Origin: Myxococcales bacterium
GTDB taxonomy: Bacteria; Myxococcota_A; Polyangia; Palsa-1104; JAEUJZ01
NCBI GenBank assembly: GCA_016794465.1
Contig: JAEUKA010000072.1
Location: 1 to 64,000, forward strand
Length of the DNA stretch: 64,000 nt
Reading direction: 5' to 3'
The position numbers and the translations under genes are program-made. Of this stretch, positions 16,071 through 24,714 are shown one piece after another. Position 1 is the stretch's first letter, and each line of letters starts with the position of its first letter. The notes under the pieces were generated by a model, which worked only from the letters and a program-made list of their open reading frames with translations, ran no database searches and was not told the origin of the DNA.

Positions 16071-17691
16071 GCGGCGCCAGATCTGCGGCCACCACTGCAT
16101 GCGCCGGCCTGGCTCGACGAGCTGCGGGCGGCACCAGGCAGCCCGGTCCATGGCCAATCAGGTCGCGACGACCGGCCAGCAGCAGCGCCTCGCGGACAAG
16201 CTCGTGCTGGCTGTGATCCCAGTACATCAGCAGCGCTCGCTGGAGCTTCTTGTCGCGCAGCCGCCGGGCCGAATAGACGAGCCGGCTGGCATCTTGCGAC
16301 AGCGGATCGCGGCCAGTGTGATAGATCGCCGTCGCCAGAGACATCGGCGTTGGCACAAAGTCCTGCACATCCTGTGGCCGCAGCGCTCGCTGTTTGAGGT
16401 AGAGCGCCAGCTCGATCACCATCGCCAGCGTCGCTCCCGGATGTCCAGCGATGAGCAGCGGCCGGTGCGCGGGATGCAGGTGTGGGCAGATGTCGGGCGC
16501 GACACAGGACCTGCGCCGACAGCGGGCAGCGGCCGGCGCATCGTCACAGTACATCCCGTACAGGTTCGTCGTCGGTCCACCGAGATCGCTCACCGGGCCG
16601 GTGAAGTCATCGAGCCTGCGCAGCTCCGAGAGCTCGCGGAGCACGCTGGCTGAACAACCGCAGCCCTGGCCTCGTCGCAGCGCGTGCTGGACCGTCTCGT
16701 AGGCGGGCACCGGCTCGGCATAGCTTGGGTGCGGCAAGCGCGAAAACGGCAGATCGTAGAGCGCTGAAAGCTCGGACTCTTGCAGGGGCAGCGACGGAGG
16801 ATTGAAGTACACCGCTCGCCCCGCCGCCCGCTGCACCAGTGGCCGACCGTCGTGCGGACTCGACTGTTGGTGATGCAGCCGCGACATCTCCGCAAAGCGC
16901 AGCCGGGCCGCTTCGTCGGGGCCTGCGACCTCCTCGAAGCTCGGCAGCTCGATCGGCGTGGGCTCAGGTCCTGCCAGCCGTGTCGCCACTTCGTCCGCCG
17001 GCAGCAGCAGTGCCGTCCCCCGCACATCGCGGATGCTCGACATTGGCTCGCCGCGCAAGAGCCGCTCGCTGAGCTCCAAGATCGGCCGCTCGCCATCCCC
17101 AAACACCAGCAGATCGGCCTTGGCATCGACGAGGATTGGCTTGCGCACCGTATCCGACCAGTAGTCATAGTGAGCCAGCCGCCGCAGCGAAGCTTCCGTG
17201 CCACCGAGGATGATCGGCACCTCGGGAAAGGCTTCTCGGCAGCGATTGGCATAGACCAGCGTGGCGCGATCGGGCCGCTGACCGAGGCGACCGCCGGGAC
17301 TGTAGGGATCACCTTCGCGGTTCTGCTTGTGCGCCGTCAGCCGATTGAGCATCGAGTCAACGTTGCCCGCCGAGATTCCGAAAAACAGCCGAGGCCGCCC
17401 AAAGCGACGAAAGTCGGTGACGCTGCGCCAGTCCGGCTGCGCCAAGATCGCCACCCGCAGACCCCGCGCCGCCAGCAGCCGGGCAATCAGAATCGGCCCA
17501 AACGCCGGGTGGTCGACGTAGGCATCGCCCGTCACCATCACCACATCCAGCTCGGACCAGCCGCGCAGCTCCGCTTCCTCTCGCGAGAGCGGCAAAAACC
17601 GAGTGTCCAGCGGCGGAGCCAGCGTGTGCGGCAAGCTATGCGGCGGGCTGTGCGACGAGCAATCCAAGTAGTGGGCAAGCGACGCAGGCAT
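16063..17691 (-). pseudogene. YgiQ-like radical SAM protein lacking its Fe-S motif
   Basis: The 542-residue frame is clearly a YgiQ relative: N-terminal VVMVTGDAYVDHPAFGPILIARLLAARG, FFGISAGNVDSMLNRLTAHK, IILGGTEASLRRLAHYDYWSD, and the later DLGGPTTNLYGMYC and CVAPDICPHLHPAHRP. YgiQ proteins normally carry RGCFGGCSFC here, the CxxxCxxC that binds the radical SAM 4Fe-4S cluster. In this protein the stretch (about residues 340-350, bases 16640-16680) reads only RRGQGCGCSAS. A second gap of roughly 90 residues follows CPHLHPAHRP, where the rest of the TIM barrel should be (bases 16440-16480). Both losses are in frame. It cannot be a normal radical SAM enzyme: either a decaying gene or a repurposed one. 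A TTG at 17733 is an alternative start. Confidence 0.7.
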
Positions 17692-17797
17692 GAAAACGCC
17701 GCCATATCTACCCTGCGACGACGAAAAGGGCAATTGACAGCTCTCGGTAAGTGGTGATTTCCTAAAATTACCAACATTCTCTTTGAGTCATTTGCCC

Positions 17798-19051
17798 GTG
17801 TCCGACGAAGAGCAGCCCTCTCACGAAAGTCCACCGGGCAGTCTGGCCCCTAGCTGGCTGGATCAAACTGCGCTGGCGATCTTTGACTCGCTTTCCGACG
17901 GGGTGGCGGTGTTTGATGCGAGCCTGCGGCTCTGTCACCACAGCCCGCGCTTTGCCAAGCTACTGCCGAGTCAGCTGGCGGCGGTCGAGCACGGCCAAGC
18001 GTCGCCCGAGCTTCAGGCAGCCCTACAGCGAGTCCTCGGTGGTGCGCCCCAGGTCAGCCTGCTCTTGGAACAGCCCGTGTCGGGGATGGCGCCGCGCTCG
18101 TGTGAGGTGCTGGTGCGACCGCTGCCATTGCCGACGGCAACGGTGCTGCTGGTGACAGCGCGGGATGTCAGCGAGCGCATTGCGCGGGAGCGAGCCCAGC
18201 GGGAAAACGAGTCGCTGCTCGGGGCCATTTTGGAGACGTGCGGCGTCGGGCTGTGCCTGTGGGATCATCGCTATCGCTTCGTCAGCTGCAACCGGGCGTT
18301 CTGCGAGCTGGTCGGCTTTCGGCCCGAAGAGCTGGTCGGTCGGCCACTCGGCAAGGTGCTGTCGAGCGAAGAGGTCGATCGCGCCCACGGACTGTTTGCC
18401 GAGCTGCTCGCCGGTGGGAGCAAGCCGGCGGGCCTGGGCGGCATCGAGCTGCGCTGTCGGCGTCGGGATGGCTCGCTGGTCGATGTGGCGATTGCCGCCA
18501 GTGTCCTGATTCGCGACGAGGGGCGGCGCTTCATCGTCGGCTCGGTGATGGACATCTCGGAGCGCAAAGAAAAACAGCTGGAGCTGCTCGAGAAAGCCAT
18601 CGAGGCGCAGCGCGAGGCCGAGAGCAAAAACGCGCTCAATGCAGCGCTGTCGGACAAGCTGGCACTCATCGAGAGGCAGCATCAGCAGATCCTCGATCTG
18701 TCGGCGCCGATCTTGGATGTCTTTGAAGGGGTGCTGCTGTTGCCGGTGATTGGCACGCTCGACGACAGCCGAGCCCGCGCGATCACCGAGCGGCTGCTTG
18801 ATGCGGTGGTGTCACATCGGGCGCGCCTGGTGCTGATTGACCTGACCTCCGTCGATACGATGGACACCGCGAGTGCGGCGGCGCTGCAGCGGATGCTTAC
18901 CGCGATCGGCATGCTCGGCTCGCGACCGATCATCACCGGCATCAGTCCCCAGATCGCCATGACCCTGACCCGACTCGGCGATCGGCTGGACAAGCTCGAT
19001 ACGCTGCCCGATCTCAAGGCCGGCGTGCGCTTCTGTTTGAGCCGGGGCTAG
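17798..19051 (+). CDS. RsbR-like regulator with two PAS domains and a STAS domain
   Basis: About 417 residues. PAS-like domain 1 (residues 20-130) includes IFDSLSDGVAVFDASLRLCHHSPRF. PAS domain 2 (residues 135-265) includes GVGLCLWDHRYRFVSCNRAFCELVGF and ends DISERKEKQ. A helical linker of about 40 residues follows, then the STAS domain: ILDLSAPILDVFEGVLLLPVIGTLDDSRA, VLIDLTSVDTMDTASAAAL, PIITGISPQIAMTLTRLG. The STAS half resembles RsbR co-antagonists of stressosomes, in which Thr residues at these places are phosphorylated; candidate residues are present. No rsbS or rsbT neighbours are seen. The GTG at 17798 is tentative; TTG codons at 17783 and 17792 are alternatives. Confidence 0.85.
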   Translation: MSDEEQPSHESPPGSLAPSWLDQTALAIFDSLSDGVAVFDASLRLCHHSPRFAKLLPSQLAAVEHGQASPELQAALQRVLGGAPQVSLLLEQPVSGMAPRSCEVLVRPLPLPTATVLLVTARDVSERIARERAQRENESLLGAILETCGVGLCLWDHRYRFVSCNRAFCELVGFRPEELVGRPLGKVLSSEEVDRAHGLFAELLAGGSKPAGLGGIELRCRRRDGSLVDVAIAASVLIRDEGRRFIVGSVMDISERKEKQLELLEKAIEAQREAESKNALNAALSDKLALIERQHQQILDLSAPILDVFEGVLLLPVIGTLDDSRARAITERLLDAVVSHRARLVLIDLTSVDTMDTASAAALQRMLTAIGMLGSRPIITGISPQIAMTLTRLGDRLDKLDTLPDLKAGVRFCLSRG

Positions 19052-19147
19052 CCTACGCTTTTTGCCGATTTGCAAGTGCCGAGCGCGTCTCATCGGTGAC
19101 GTGCCTGCGCTTTACGGCTGGCCCAGTCGTTTTGTAAGATTCATTAC

Positions 19148-19276
19148 ATGATCCCATTTGAAGATTTCGTCACTGCCATCGAGAAGTACAAGCGCAAGAA
19201 GGAACTTGAGGCTGCCGCTGCACCGGTTCAGCAGGGTCGACAGCGCCCCGAGAGGCCGGCGGCTCCTCCCCGCTAA
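19148..19276 (+). CDS. possible small basic protein of 42 residues
   Basis: An ATG frame of 42 codons starts MIPFEDFVTAIEKYKRKKEL and ends in an Ala/Pro/Arg-rich tail before TAA. The first half would form an amphipathic basic helix. It lies alone between the RsbR-like gene and a lipoprotein gene. The upstream sequence has no clear ribosome binding site. I recognise no family, so this is a candidate only. Confidence 0.35.
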   Translation: MIPFEDFVTAIEKYKRKKELEAAAAPVQQGRQRPERPAAPPR

Positions 19277-19336
19277 AGCGCGCTGACTGTGCCGTCCTTG
19301 TTTACGTCGAAAGGACGCGCGGCTATCTTGACGGAG

Positions 19337-19993
19337 ATGAGTCTCCGCCGCAGAAGTCGCGCTTCCTTTGCAAGCTGGAGCTGGCTTTGGCCGCTCGCTG
19401 TCTCGGGCTGTTTGGCCAGCACGAGCCCGACGCCGAGCAGCAGTCCGCCGATCCCGCCGCGTCCCGAGCTGAGCTGTCAGCGTCAAGGCGCCGAGCGGAT
19501 CGAAACCGCCAACTTTCGCGGTGGCAGCCAGCCCGACGTGGTCAAGGTGTTTCACAAGAACGCCGACGGCAGTCCTCCGCTGTTTATGTCGTGCAAGGAA
19601 GTCGACTTGAACGGCGATGGACGCAAGGACGTGCTGCTGTACCTCGACAAGTACGGGCGCAAGCTTCGCGAGGAGTTTGACCACGACAAAGACGGGGTGG
19701 CCGATCAGAAGAGCTTCTACGAAGCAGGGGTGCTGGTTCGGGACGAGCACGACAAAGACTCTGACGGCAAGATCGATCTGATCGAGCACTTTGCAGACGG
19801 CAAGCGAGTCCGCATCGAGCGCGTCAGCCCGGCCCCCGACAAGTCCAGCAGTGCGGCCAGCCCGACTCCCGCCCCGACCGCCGCGCCTACATCCGCCCCT
19901 ACGCCCCCAGCCGCTGCGACTCCCGCCGCTGCGCCTACATCCACCCCTACGCCCCCAGCCGCTGCGACTCCCGCCGCAACAAGCTCCAACTAG
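19337..19993 (+). CDS. lipoprotein with acidic EF-hand-like repeats
   Basis: About 218 residues. The signal MSLRRRSRASFASWSWLWPLAVSGCLAS has a VSGC lipobox. The middle has repeated calcium-loop-like motifs, DLNGDGRKDVLLYLD, DHDKDGVADQKSFYE and DKDSDGKIDLIEHF, as in thrombospondin type 3 or dockerin-like repeats. The last 60 residues are Pro/Ala/Thr-rich and include a 48-bp tandem duplication. The start is not certain: GGAG directly abuts the ATG at 19337, and a TTG at 19328 follows an AAAGGA motif. Likely an envelope calcium-binding lipoprotein of unknown role. Confidence 0.72.
   Translation: MSLRRRSRASFASWSWLWPLAVSGCLASTSPTPSSSPPIPPRPELSCQRQGAERIETANFRGGSQPDVVKVFHKNADGSPPLFMSCKEVDLNGDGRKDVLLYLDKYGRKLREEFDHDKDGVADQKSFYEAGVLVRDEHDKDSDGKIDLIEHFADGKRVRIERVSPAPDKSSSAASPTPAPTAAPTSAPTPPAAATPAAAPTSTPTPPAAATPAATSSN
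19883..19978 (+). repeat. 48-bp tandem duplication in lipoprotein tail
   Basis: Units 19883-19930 and 19931-19978 differ at only two positions. Each encodes 16 residues around PTPPAAATPAA in the disordered C-terminus of the preceding lipoprotein, so length changes by slippage would stay in frame. Confidence 0.95.
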
Positions 19994-20046
19994 GCGCAAA
20001 ACCAGGCTAGTATCTGCGCCGATTTGTCGCTTTTCCCGAGGTTCCG

Positions 20047-20430
20047 ATGTCCGATCTGACGACGCAAGGAATTCGCGTGCAGGTAGTCACGCGGTATGCG
20101 CCAGAGCGCTCTTCGCCCGAGTCGCGCATGCACTTTTTCGTCTACACCATCACCATCAGCAACGTCGGAACCGCTCCAGCGCAGCTCATCAGCCGTCACT
20201 GGATCATCACCGACGCCACCCAGCACGTCGAGGAGGTACGCGGTCCCGGCGTCGTCGGTCAGCATCCATTCCTTCGTCCCGGCGAGAGCTACACCTATTC
20301 GTCGGGCTGCATGCTCCGCACCGAGTTTGGCACGATGGAAGGCAGCTACCAGATGGCCCGTCCCGACGGCAGCAAGTTCGACGCCGTGATCGCACCGTTT
20401 TTGCTCGCGCTGCCGCATGCGGTGAACTGA
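20047..20430 (+). CDS. apaG: ApaG domain protein
   Basis: The 127-residue protein matches ApaG along its length: TQGIRVQVVTRYAPERSSPE, FVYTITISNVGTAPAQLISRHWIITD, VRGPGVVGQHPFLRPGESYTYSSGC and GTMEGSYQM. ApaG is a fibronectin-like beta-sandwich protein linked to Co2+ resistance and Ap4A levels; its biochemical role is not settled. TGATG at the end couples it to murI. Confidence 0.93.
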   Translation: MSDLTTQGIRVQVVTRYAPERSSPESRMHFFVYTITISNVGTAPAQLISRHWIITDATQHVEEVRGPGVVGQHPFLRPGESYTYSSGCMLRTEFGTMEGSYQMARPDGSKFDAVIAPFLLALPHAVN

Positions 20431-21278
20431 TGACGGCGGCTGGACCTGGGCGCCCGATCGGCGTCTTCGACTCGGGAGTCGGTGGCCTGACGGTGGTGTC
20501 GGCGGTGCTGTCGCGGCTTCCGAGGGAGCGGATTGTCTATCTCGGCGACACGGCGCGGGTTCCCTATGGCACTCGCAGCGCGCAGACGGTGCTCAAGTAT
20601 TCACGCAATGCGGCGCGGTTTCTGCTTCGGCACGACGTGAAGCTGCTGCTGATCGCTTGCAATACCGCTTCGGCGGCGGCTTTTCCCGGGCTGCGTTCCG
20701 AGCTTCCCGTCGGAGTGCTCGGTGCTGTCGAGCCAGGAGCTGCATCGGCCGCTGCTGTGACTCGCAGTGGTGAGGTCGGGGTCCTCGGGACGCTGGCGAC
20801 GATTCGCTCGGGCGCGTACGAGCGGGCGCTTTTGGCGCTTATTCCGTCGCTGAAGATCCATGTCCAGCCCTGTCCGTTGCTGGTGCCGCTCGTCGAAGAA
20901 GGCTGGAACGATCCCGCCGATCCGGTCAGCCAGCTGGTGGTGCGACGTTACCTGGGTGAGCTACGGGATCGAGCGCCGCGACTCGATACGCTGGTCCTCG
21001 GCTGTACGCACTATCCGCTGCTGCGCGAGACGCTGCAGCTGGTCGCGACGGAGCTGTGGGGGCATCCGGTGACGCTGGTGGACTCGGCGGAAGCGATGGC
21101 GGTGGCGACGGAAAAGCTGCTCGCGACGCAGAATCAGCTCGAGCTGTCCGTCGGCGCGGAGCTTCTGCATCCCACCGCTCGGCTGCGCTGCTTTGTCACC
21201 GACGAGGCTCGCGTGGCAGACGTGGCGGCGCGGTTTCTCGGTCGAGCCTTGCCGCAGGTCGAGCTGGTCGATCTGTAG
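20430..21278 (+). CDS. murI: glutamate racemase
   Basis: A 282-residue glutamate racemase, which makes D-glutamate for peptidoglycan. Motifs are GVFDSGVGGLTVVSAV at the N-terminus, YLGDTARVPYGTRS, the first catalytic cysteine in IACNTASAAAF and the second in VLGCTHYPLLRE. The ATG shares its first base with the apaG stop (TGATG). The open frame continues upstream through apaG in another phase, but residues before 20430 are not racemase-like. Confidence 0.95.
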   Translation: MTAAGPGRPIGVFDSGVGGLTVVSAVLSRLPRERIVYLGDTARVPYGTRSAQTVLKYSRNAARFLLRHDVKLLLIACNTASAAAFPGLRSELPVGVLGAVEPGAASAAAVTRSGEVGVLGTLATIRSGAYERALLALIPSLKIHVQPCPLLVPLVEEGWNDPADPVSQLVVRRYLGELRDRAPRLDTLVLGCTHYPLLRETLQLVATELWGHPVTLVDSAEAMAVATEKLLATQNQLELSVGAELLHPTARLRCFVTDEARVADVAARFLGRALPQVELVDL

Positions 21279-21318
21279 CCCCGATCGCGAGAGCAAGGAA
21301 TCCACGGGGCGGCGGAGG

Positions 21319-21528
21319 CTACAGCGCTTCTTGGGGCAGCGGCTCGCGGTCCCACACTTGGTTACAGCCGAGACAGCGCCAGCGAATCGGCGGCTTGGCA
21401 GCGACTCCCACCGACGGATAGACCGGCAGACGAAAGCGCAGCGCGGACTCCTTGTGAGGAATCGCCTCTTTGACGATCTCGCCGTCGCAGACCTGCTGGG
21501 AAAAGGCTGTGATGGTGATGTGTCGCAT
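21319..21528 (-). CDS. small CxxC protein downstream of the ferredoxin reductase
   Basis: A 69-residue protein starting MRHITITAFSQQVCDGEIVK and ending WRCLGCNQVWDREPLPQEAL. The RCLGC pair plus an earlier Cys could bind a metal. It starts 5 bases after the stop of the FAD/NAD-binding reductase on the same strand, so the two are probably co-transcribed. I do not recognise the family. It may be a partner or accessory of the reductase. Confidence 0.6.
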   Translation of the reverse strand: MRHITITAFSQQVCDGEIVKEAIPHKESALRFRLPVYPSVGVAAKPPIRWRCLGCNQVWDREPLPQEAL

Positions 21529-21533
21529 GGGCC

Positions 21534-22250
21534 TCAGTCGAAAAAAGCTTCGGTCCGAATCTGCCGCTTGCGCTCGACGCCGCGAGCAATCAGCGCCGCC
21601 TTGCACTCCGCGATCATCTGGCCATTGCCGCACAGGTAGAACGTCGGACGATTCAGCGACGGCAGGGCCTCTAACACCGGCGGGACCACCCGACCGCGCT
21701 CGCGCCAAAACCCACGTGGCTGCGACAGGTAGATATGCGCTTTGAAGCGGGGATGCTTGGCGGTCAGCGTCTGCAGCTCGTCTTGCCAGAACAGATCGTC
21801 TTCGTGTCGCAGGCCCCAGTACAGCTCGACGCGGCCCGGCTCTGGTCGACTGAGCGTCTCGATCAGCATCGGCAAAATCGGCGCAATTCCCGTGCCCGTC
21901 GCGACATAGACAACATCGCCGGGATGAGACAAGTCGTTGACGAAGAAGCCCATCGGACCGGTGAAGCTGATCGGGTCGCCGGGCGCCATGGCGGCAAAAA
22001 ACTGCGAGCCCACACCGTCCTCGACCAGGCGCAGGACCAGCAGCAGCTCGCCTCGCTGCTCGGGAGACGACGCGATCGAGTAGCTCCGCCGCTCGGCATG
22101 ACCGCTGGCACTTGTACCGACCCGCAGCGACAGAAACTGTCCCGGTCGGAAGTGAAGGTCGGGCTCATCGTGAGAAAAAAGGTACTCAACCGTGTGGTTC
22201 GCCAGCGGCCGTTTGGACCGTAGCCGGGCGTGATGGATTCTGTTTTCCAC
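21534..22250 (-). CDS. ferredoxin-NAD(P)H reductase-like flavoprotein
   Basis: About 238 residues with the FNR fold. The FAD-binding domain contains HFRPGQFLSLRVG and RRSYSIASSPEQRG (the RxYS motif), then FTGPMGFFV. The NAD(P) domain contains VYVATGTGIAPILPMLIE, ELYWGLRHEDDLFW and the C-terminal FYLCGNGQMI. It lacks a 2Fe-2S domain, so it is a stand-alone electron-transfer reductase; the partner is unknown. The GTG at 22250 is the most likely start because homologous sequence begins just after it and the divergent lipoprotein gene starts at 22269. The frame is open further upstream only as antisense of that gene. Confidence 0.82.
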   Translation of the reverse strand: MENRIHHARLRSKRPLANHTVEYLFSHDEPDLHFRPGQFLSLRVGTSASGHAERRSYSIASSPEQRGELLLVLRLVEDGVGSQFFAAMAPGDPISFTGPMGFFVNDLSHPGDVVYVATGTGIAPILPMLIETLSRPEPGRVELYWGLRHEDDLFWQDELQTLTAKHPRFKAHIYLSQPRGFWRERGRVVPPVLEALPSLNRPTFYLCGNGQMIAECKAALIARGVERKRQIRTEAFFD

Positions 22251-22268
22251 GGGTGGTAACGTAGCTCC

Positions 22269-23069
22269 ATGTTGAAATCTCGTCGAGCCTTGGCTGCTTT
22301 CGTCCTGCTGTTTGCCGGGCAGAGCGGCTGTGAGAAGCGTGATCGAGCGGTTCCGCCGGCGCCCCCAAGCCTGCCGCCGCTGTCTGCCGTGAAGGGGCCA
22401 CCGCCGCCGTCTCAGCCTGTGCCGGCGATGCCCTCGGGACACGCGGCGATGCTGCAAGGGGTGAAGCCAATGCAAGCCGAGGCGCCGGAGGCGGTGCTGG
22501 CGAGCGGCGTGATCAAGGTGTCCGACGCGGTCAAGGCCAATGTGAAGATGGGCGCGACCTTGTTTCTCTCGGGACGTGGGGTCGGGCAAGGCGGACAGCC
22601 GGGGATGGTACTGCTCGCGAAAAAGCTGATGGTGAATGCGAACGACATCGCGTTTGAGCTGACGCCAAATGATCTGATGGGCATGGGCGGTGTGCCGACG
22701 GGGCCGGTGCAGCTGACGGCGCGCGTTGACCAGGATGAAGACGCGAGCACCAAGCAGGTCGGCGATGTCGAAGGTCTGCTGGGACCGGTGACGCTGCCGG
22801 CGCGAGCGCTGACGATTGTGCTTACCACGGTGCGCAAGGAAGGCTCAGGCCCGCCCAGTGATGCCACGTTCGGTCATGGAGCGATGCCGCCGGAACATGG
22901 CGCGCTGCCAGCCGGTCACATGCCGATCCCGGGCGCACACGGAGACTTGCCGCCAGGACATGTGCCAGTCGCCCCGGCAGCGGCGCCTCCGACTGCTGTG
23001 GCTCCAGCTTCACCCGCCGCGCGCACCATGCCGCCTGCCACCGGGACCAAGCCACCGGGACATCCGTAG
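22269..23069 (+). CDS. lipoprotein with CcmI/CycH-like C-terminal domain and His-rich tail
   Basis: The 266-residue protein starts with a signal ending FAGQSGCEKRD (lipobox QSGC is weak but plausible). A Pro-rich linker leads to a domain (residues 70-185) with the pattern of the C-terminal beta domain of the cytochrome c biogenesis factor CcmI/CycH: SGVIKVSDAVKANVKMGATLFLSGR, GQPGMVLLAKKL, FELTPNDLMGMG, PVQLTARVDQDEDA. The tail has repeated GH pairs in a Pro/Ala background, which could bind metal. No other cytochrome c maturation genes are near, so the domain may have another use. Confidence 0.68.
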   Translation: MLKSRRALAAFVLLFAGQSGCEKRDRAVPPAPPSLPPLSAVKGPPPPSQPVPAMPSGHAAMLQGVKPMQAEAPEAVLASGVIKVSDAVKANVKMGATLFLSGRGVGQGGQPGMVLLAKKLMVNANDIAFELTPNDLMGMGGVPTGPVQLTARVDQDEDASTKQVGDVEGLLGPVTLPARALTIVLTTVRKEGSGPPSDATFGHGAMPPEHGALPAGHMPIPGAHGDLPPGHVPVAPAAAPPTAVAPASPAARTMPPATGTKPPGHP

Positions 23070-23205
23070 TCGCCCGCAAGACCCCCAGGGTCGGCAAGCA
23101 GCGAGTCTGGCGTCAGCCATCAAGCGGCGTTAGGTTAGAAGCTAGCTGGAAGCGCGTCGCTTGGCGGCGGCAACCAAGATTCTGAGCTCGAAAAGAGGGA
23201 AACTC

Positions 23206-24120
23206 ATGACTGCCCTAGCATCGTTTCGGATGAGCCTTGCGCTGACGGGTCTGCTGCTTGCGGCTGGGTGTGCGACGGTGCCTCGACCGGTGCCGATGGC
23301 CGCGCAGCCGCTCGCTTCGGTGCAGGTGGCGGGGGTTTCGGTGCATGTGCCTCGGCTTGATCCAAGTGATTATCCGGGCGATGTGCTGGAGGTGCTGACG
23401 CCGGTGCTGGTGGTGATTGAGAACCGCTCCAATGCCGAAATCATGGTCAACCCCGAAGGCTTTGTGCTGGCAACGGCGGGCGGAATGCAGTACGCGCCGC
23501 TGCGGGTCGAGCAGCTGGCTCTCAAGGATCAAGCGCCGCCGGTCCAGCCGCAAGAAGGCCAGGTGCTGCTGGCATGGCGTGGCGGAGGCGGCGGCGTTCG
23601 AGTCGGTGGCGCGCCAAGCTTCTCTGGCGTTCGCTCGGCGCCGGTGTATCGCGGTCCTAGCGGTGGCGGCGTTCGCATCGCTCCACCAGCATCCGTAGGT
23701 CGTCCTTCCGGATCGTTTTACGGAGGCTCGGGATACTACGGTCGACCGGGCTTTTCATCGCGACCGGGGTACTACTCGCGACCGGGTTATTACTCACGTC
23801 CAGGCTACTCGTCCCGTCAGTGGTGGGGCTGGAACTATCCGGGGCTGTGGGGCGCTGGCTGGGGCATGTCCTGGTATGGCAGCCCGTGGTGGTGGCAAAA
23901 CCAGGGCGAGATGACCTGGACGCGCTCGGACGCGGCGCAGATGGCGCTTCCGGCAGGTCGGCTGCCCCCGGGCGGTCGGACGGGCGGGTTTCTCTACTTC
24001 CCGAAGCTCCCCGGTGAAGAGGGGACGGCGCTGACGCTTATGTGGCAGATTCGGGACAGCAGTGGGCAGCAAGTGATCGGAGACGCGCAAGTGCCGCTTG
24101 AGCTCTCGGAGCAGCAGTAA
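23206..24120 (+). CDS. lipoprotein with Gly/Tyr/Trp-rich central repeats
   Basis: About 304 residues from the ATG at 23206, which has a GAGGG site 7 bases upstream. The signal peptide ends LLLAAGCATV, a perfect lipobox. Residues 45-140 form a beta domain with VLTPVLVVIENRSNAEIMVNP. The centre is low-complexity: GGGGGVRVGG, then RPGYYSRPGYYSRPGYSSRQ, then a Trp-rich WWGWNYPGLWGAGWGMSWYG segment. The C-terminus returns to beta structure. Such proteins are usually surface or spore-coat associated, but I do not recognise the family. Confidence 0.72.
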   Translation: MTALASFRMSLALTGLLLAAGCATVPRPVPMAAQPLASVQVAGVSVHVPRLDPSDYPGDVLEVLTPVLVVIENRSNAEIMVNPEGFVLATAGGMQYAPLRVEQLALKDQAPPVQPQEGQVLLAWRGGGGGVRVGGAPSFSGVRSAPVYRGPSGGGVRIAPPASVGRPSGSFYGGSGYYGRPGFSSRPGYYSRPGYYSRPGYSSRQWWGWNYPGLWGAGWGMSWYGSPWWWQNQGEMTWTRSDAAQMALPAGRLPPGGRTGGFLYFPKLPGEEGTALTLMWQIRDSSGQQVIGDAQVPLELSEQQ

Positions 24121-24122
24121 GC

Positions 24123-24704
24123 ATGCGTGTCCTTGCGGCAGTACTGCTCACGCTGCTGGTGGGAATCGGGGGAGGCTGTCAGCCGGTGGCACGCAATCCC
24201 CAAGCACTGTGGATCAACTTTTTTCAAAGTGAGCTGAATCTGGTCCTGGTCGACTACGAGCCGCCGCCGTTTTGAGCGCCTGGTGTGAGGGCCGGTGGCT
24301 CTCCTTCGACGCTGGAAGCCGCGTATGTGCTTCGTGACAAGGTGCCGGCTGGCCCGTGGGGAATCGTCGGTGATGGCCTCCTGCTGGGCAGCGGCGTCAG
24401 CAAGCTTCGGATGCGCTTCGAGGTTCGTACTCGACACGCAACAGCAACCGACGACAGCGGCGATCAAGTGCTGGTGGGCGTCGAGAACCTCTTTGTCCGC
24501 GATGCCGCAAAGCCGTTCCAGGCCGTTCGATTTGACACGACCGCCGCCGGGGTGGCTTCGGACGCCGAGGCAGGCGACAAGCTGGTGTTTCGGATAACCG
24601 CACTATCCGATGGCAGTGATCCCGGCGGGATGTACGTTCTGAATGGCGATGGCGCCCAGCTGGGAGGACGGATTCCCCACCTTCAGCTGCCGCCGCTGCC
24701 GTAG
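24123..24704 (+). pseudogene. lipoprotein gene interrupted by one in-frame TGA
   Basis: The first part encodes 50 residues with a signal peptide and lipobox-like GIGGGCQPV, ending LNLVLVDYEPPPF before TGA at 24273-24275. The same frame then stays open to 24704 (139 codons from a GTG at 24285) and encodes a beta-rich domain (AAYVLRDKVPAGPWGIVGDG, KLRMRFEVRTR, DKLVFRITALSDGS). Joined, the product would be a normal lipoprotein of about 193 residues. The simplest reading is a recent nonsense mutation. Readthrough or separate translation of the two parts is possible. No SECIS-like structure was identified by eye. Confidence 0.65.
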
Positions 24705-24714
24705 CCGACCCTGC

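Noticed and set aside
24123..24704. In-frame TGA as selenocysteine
   Set aside because: The flanking residues show no redox motif, no hairpin was identified right after the TGA, and sel genes are not in the window.
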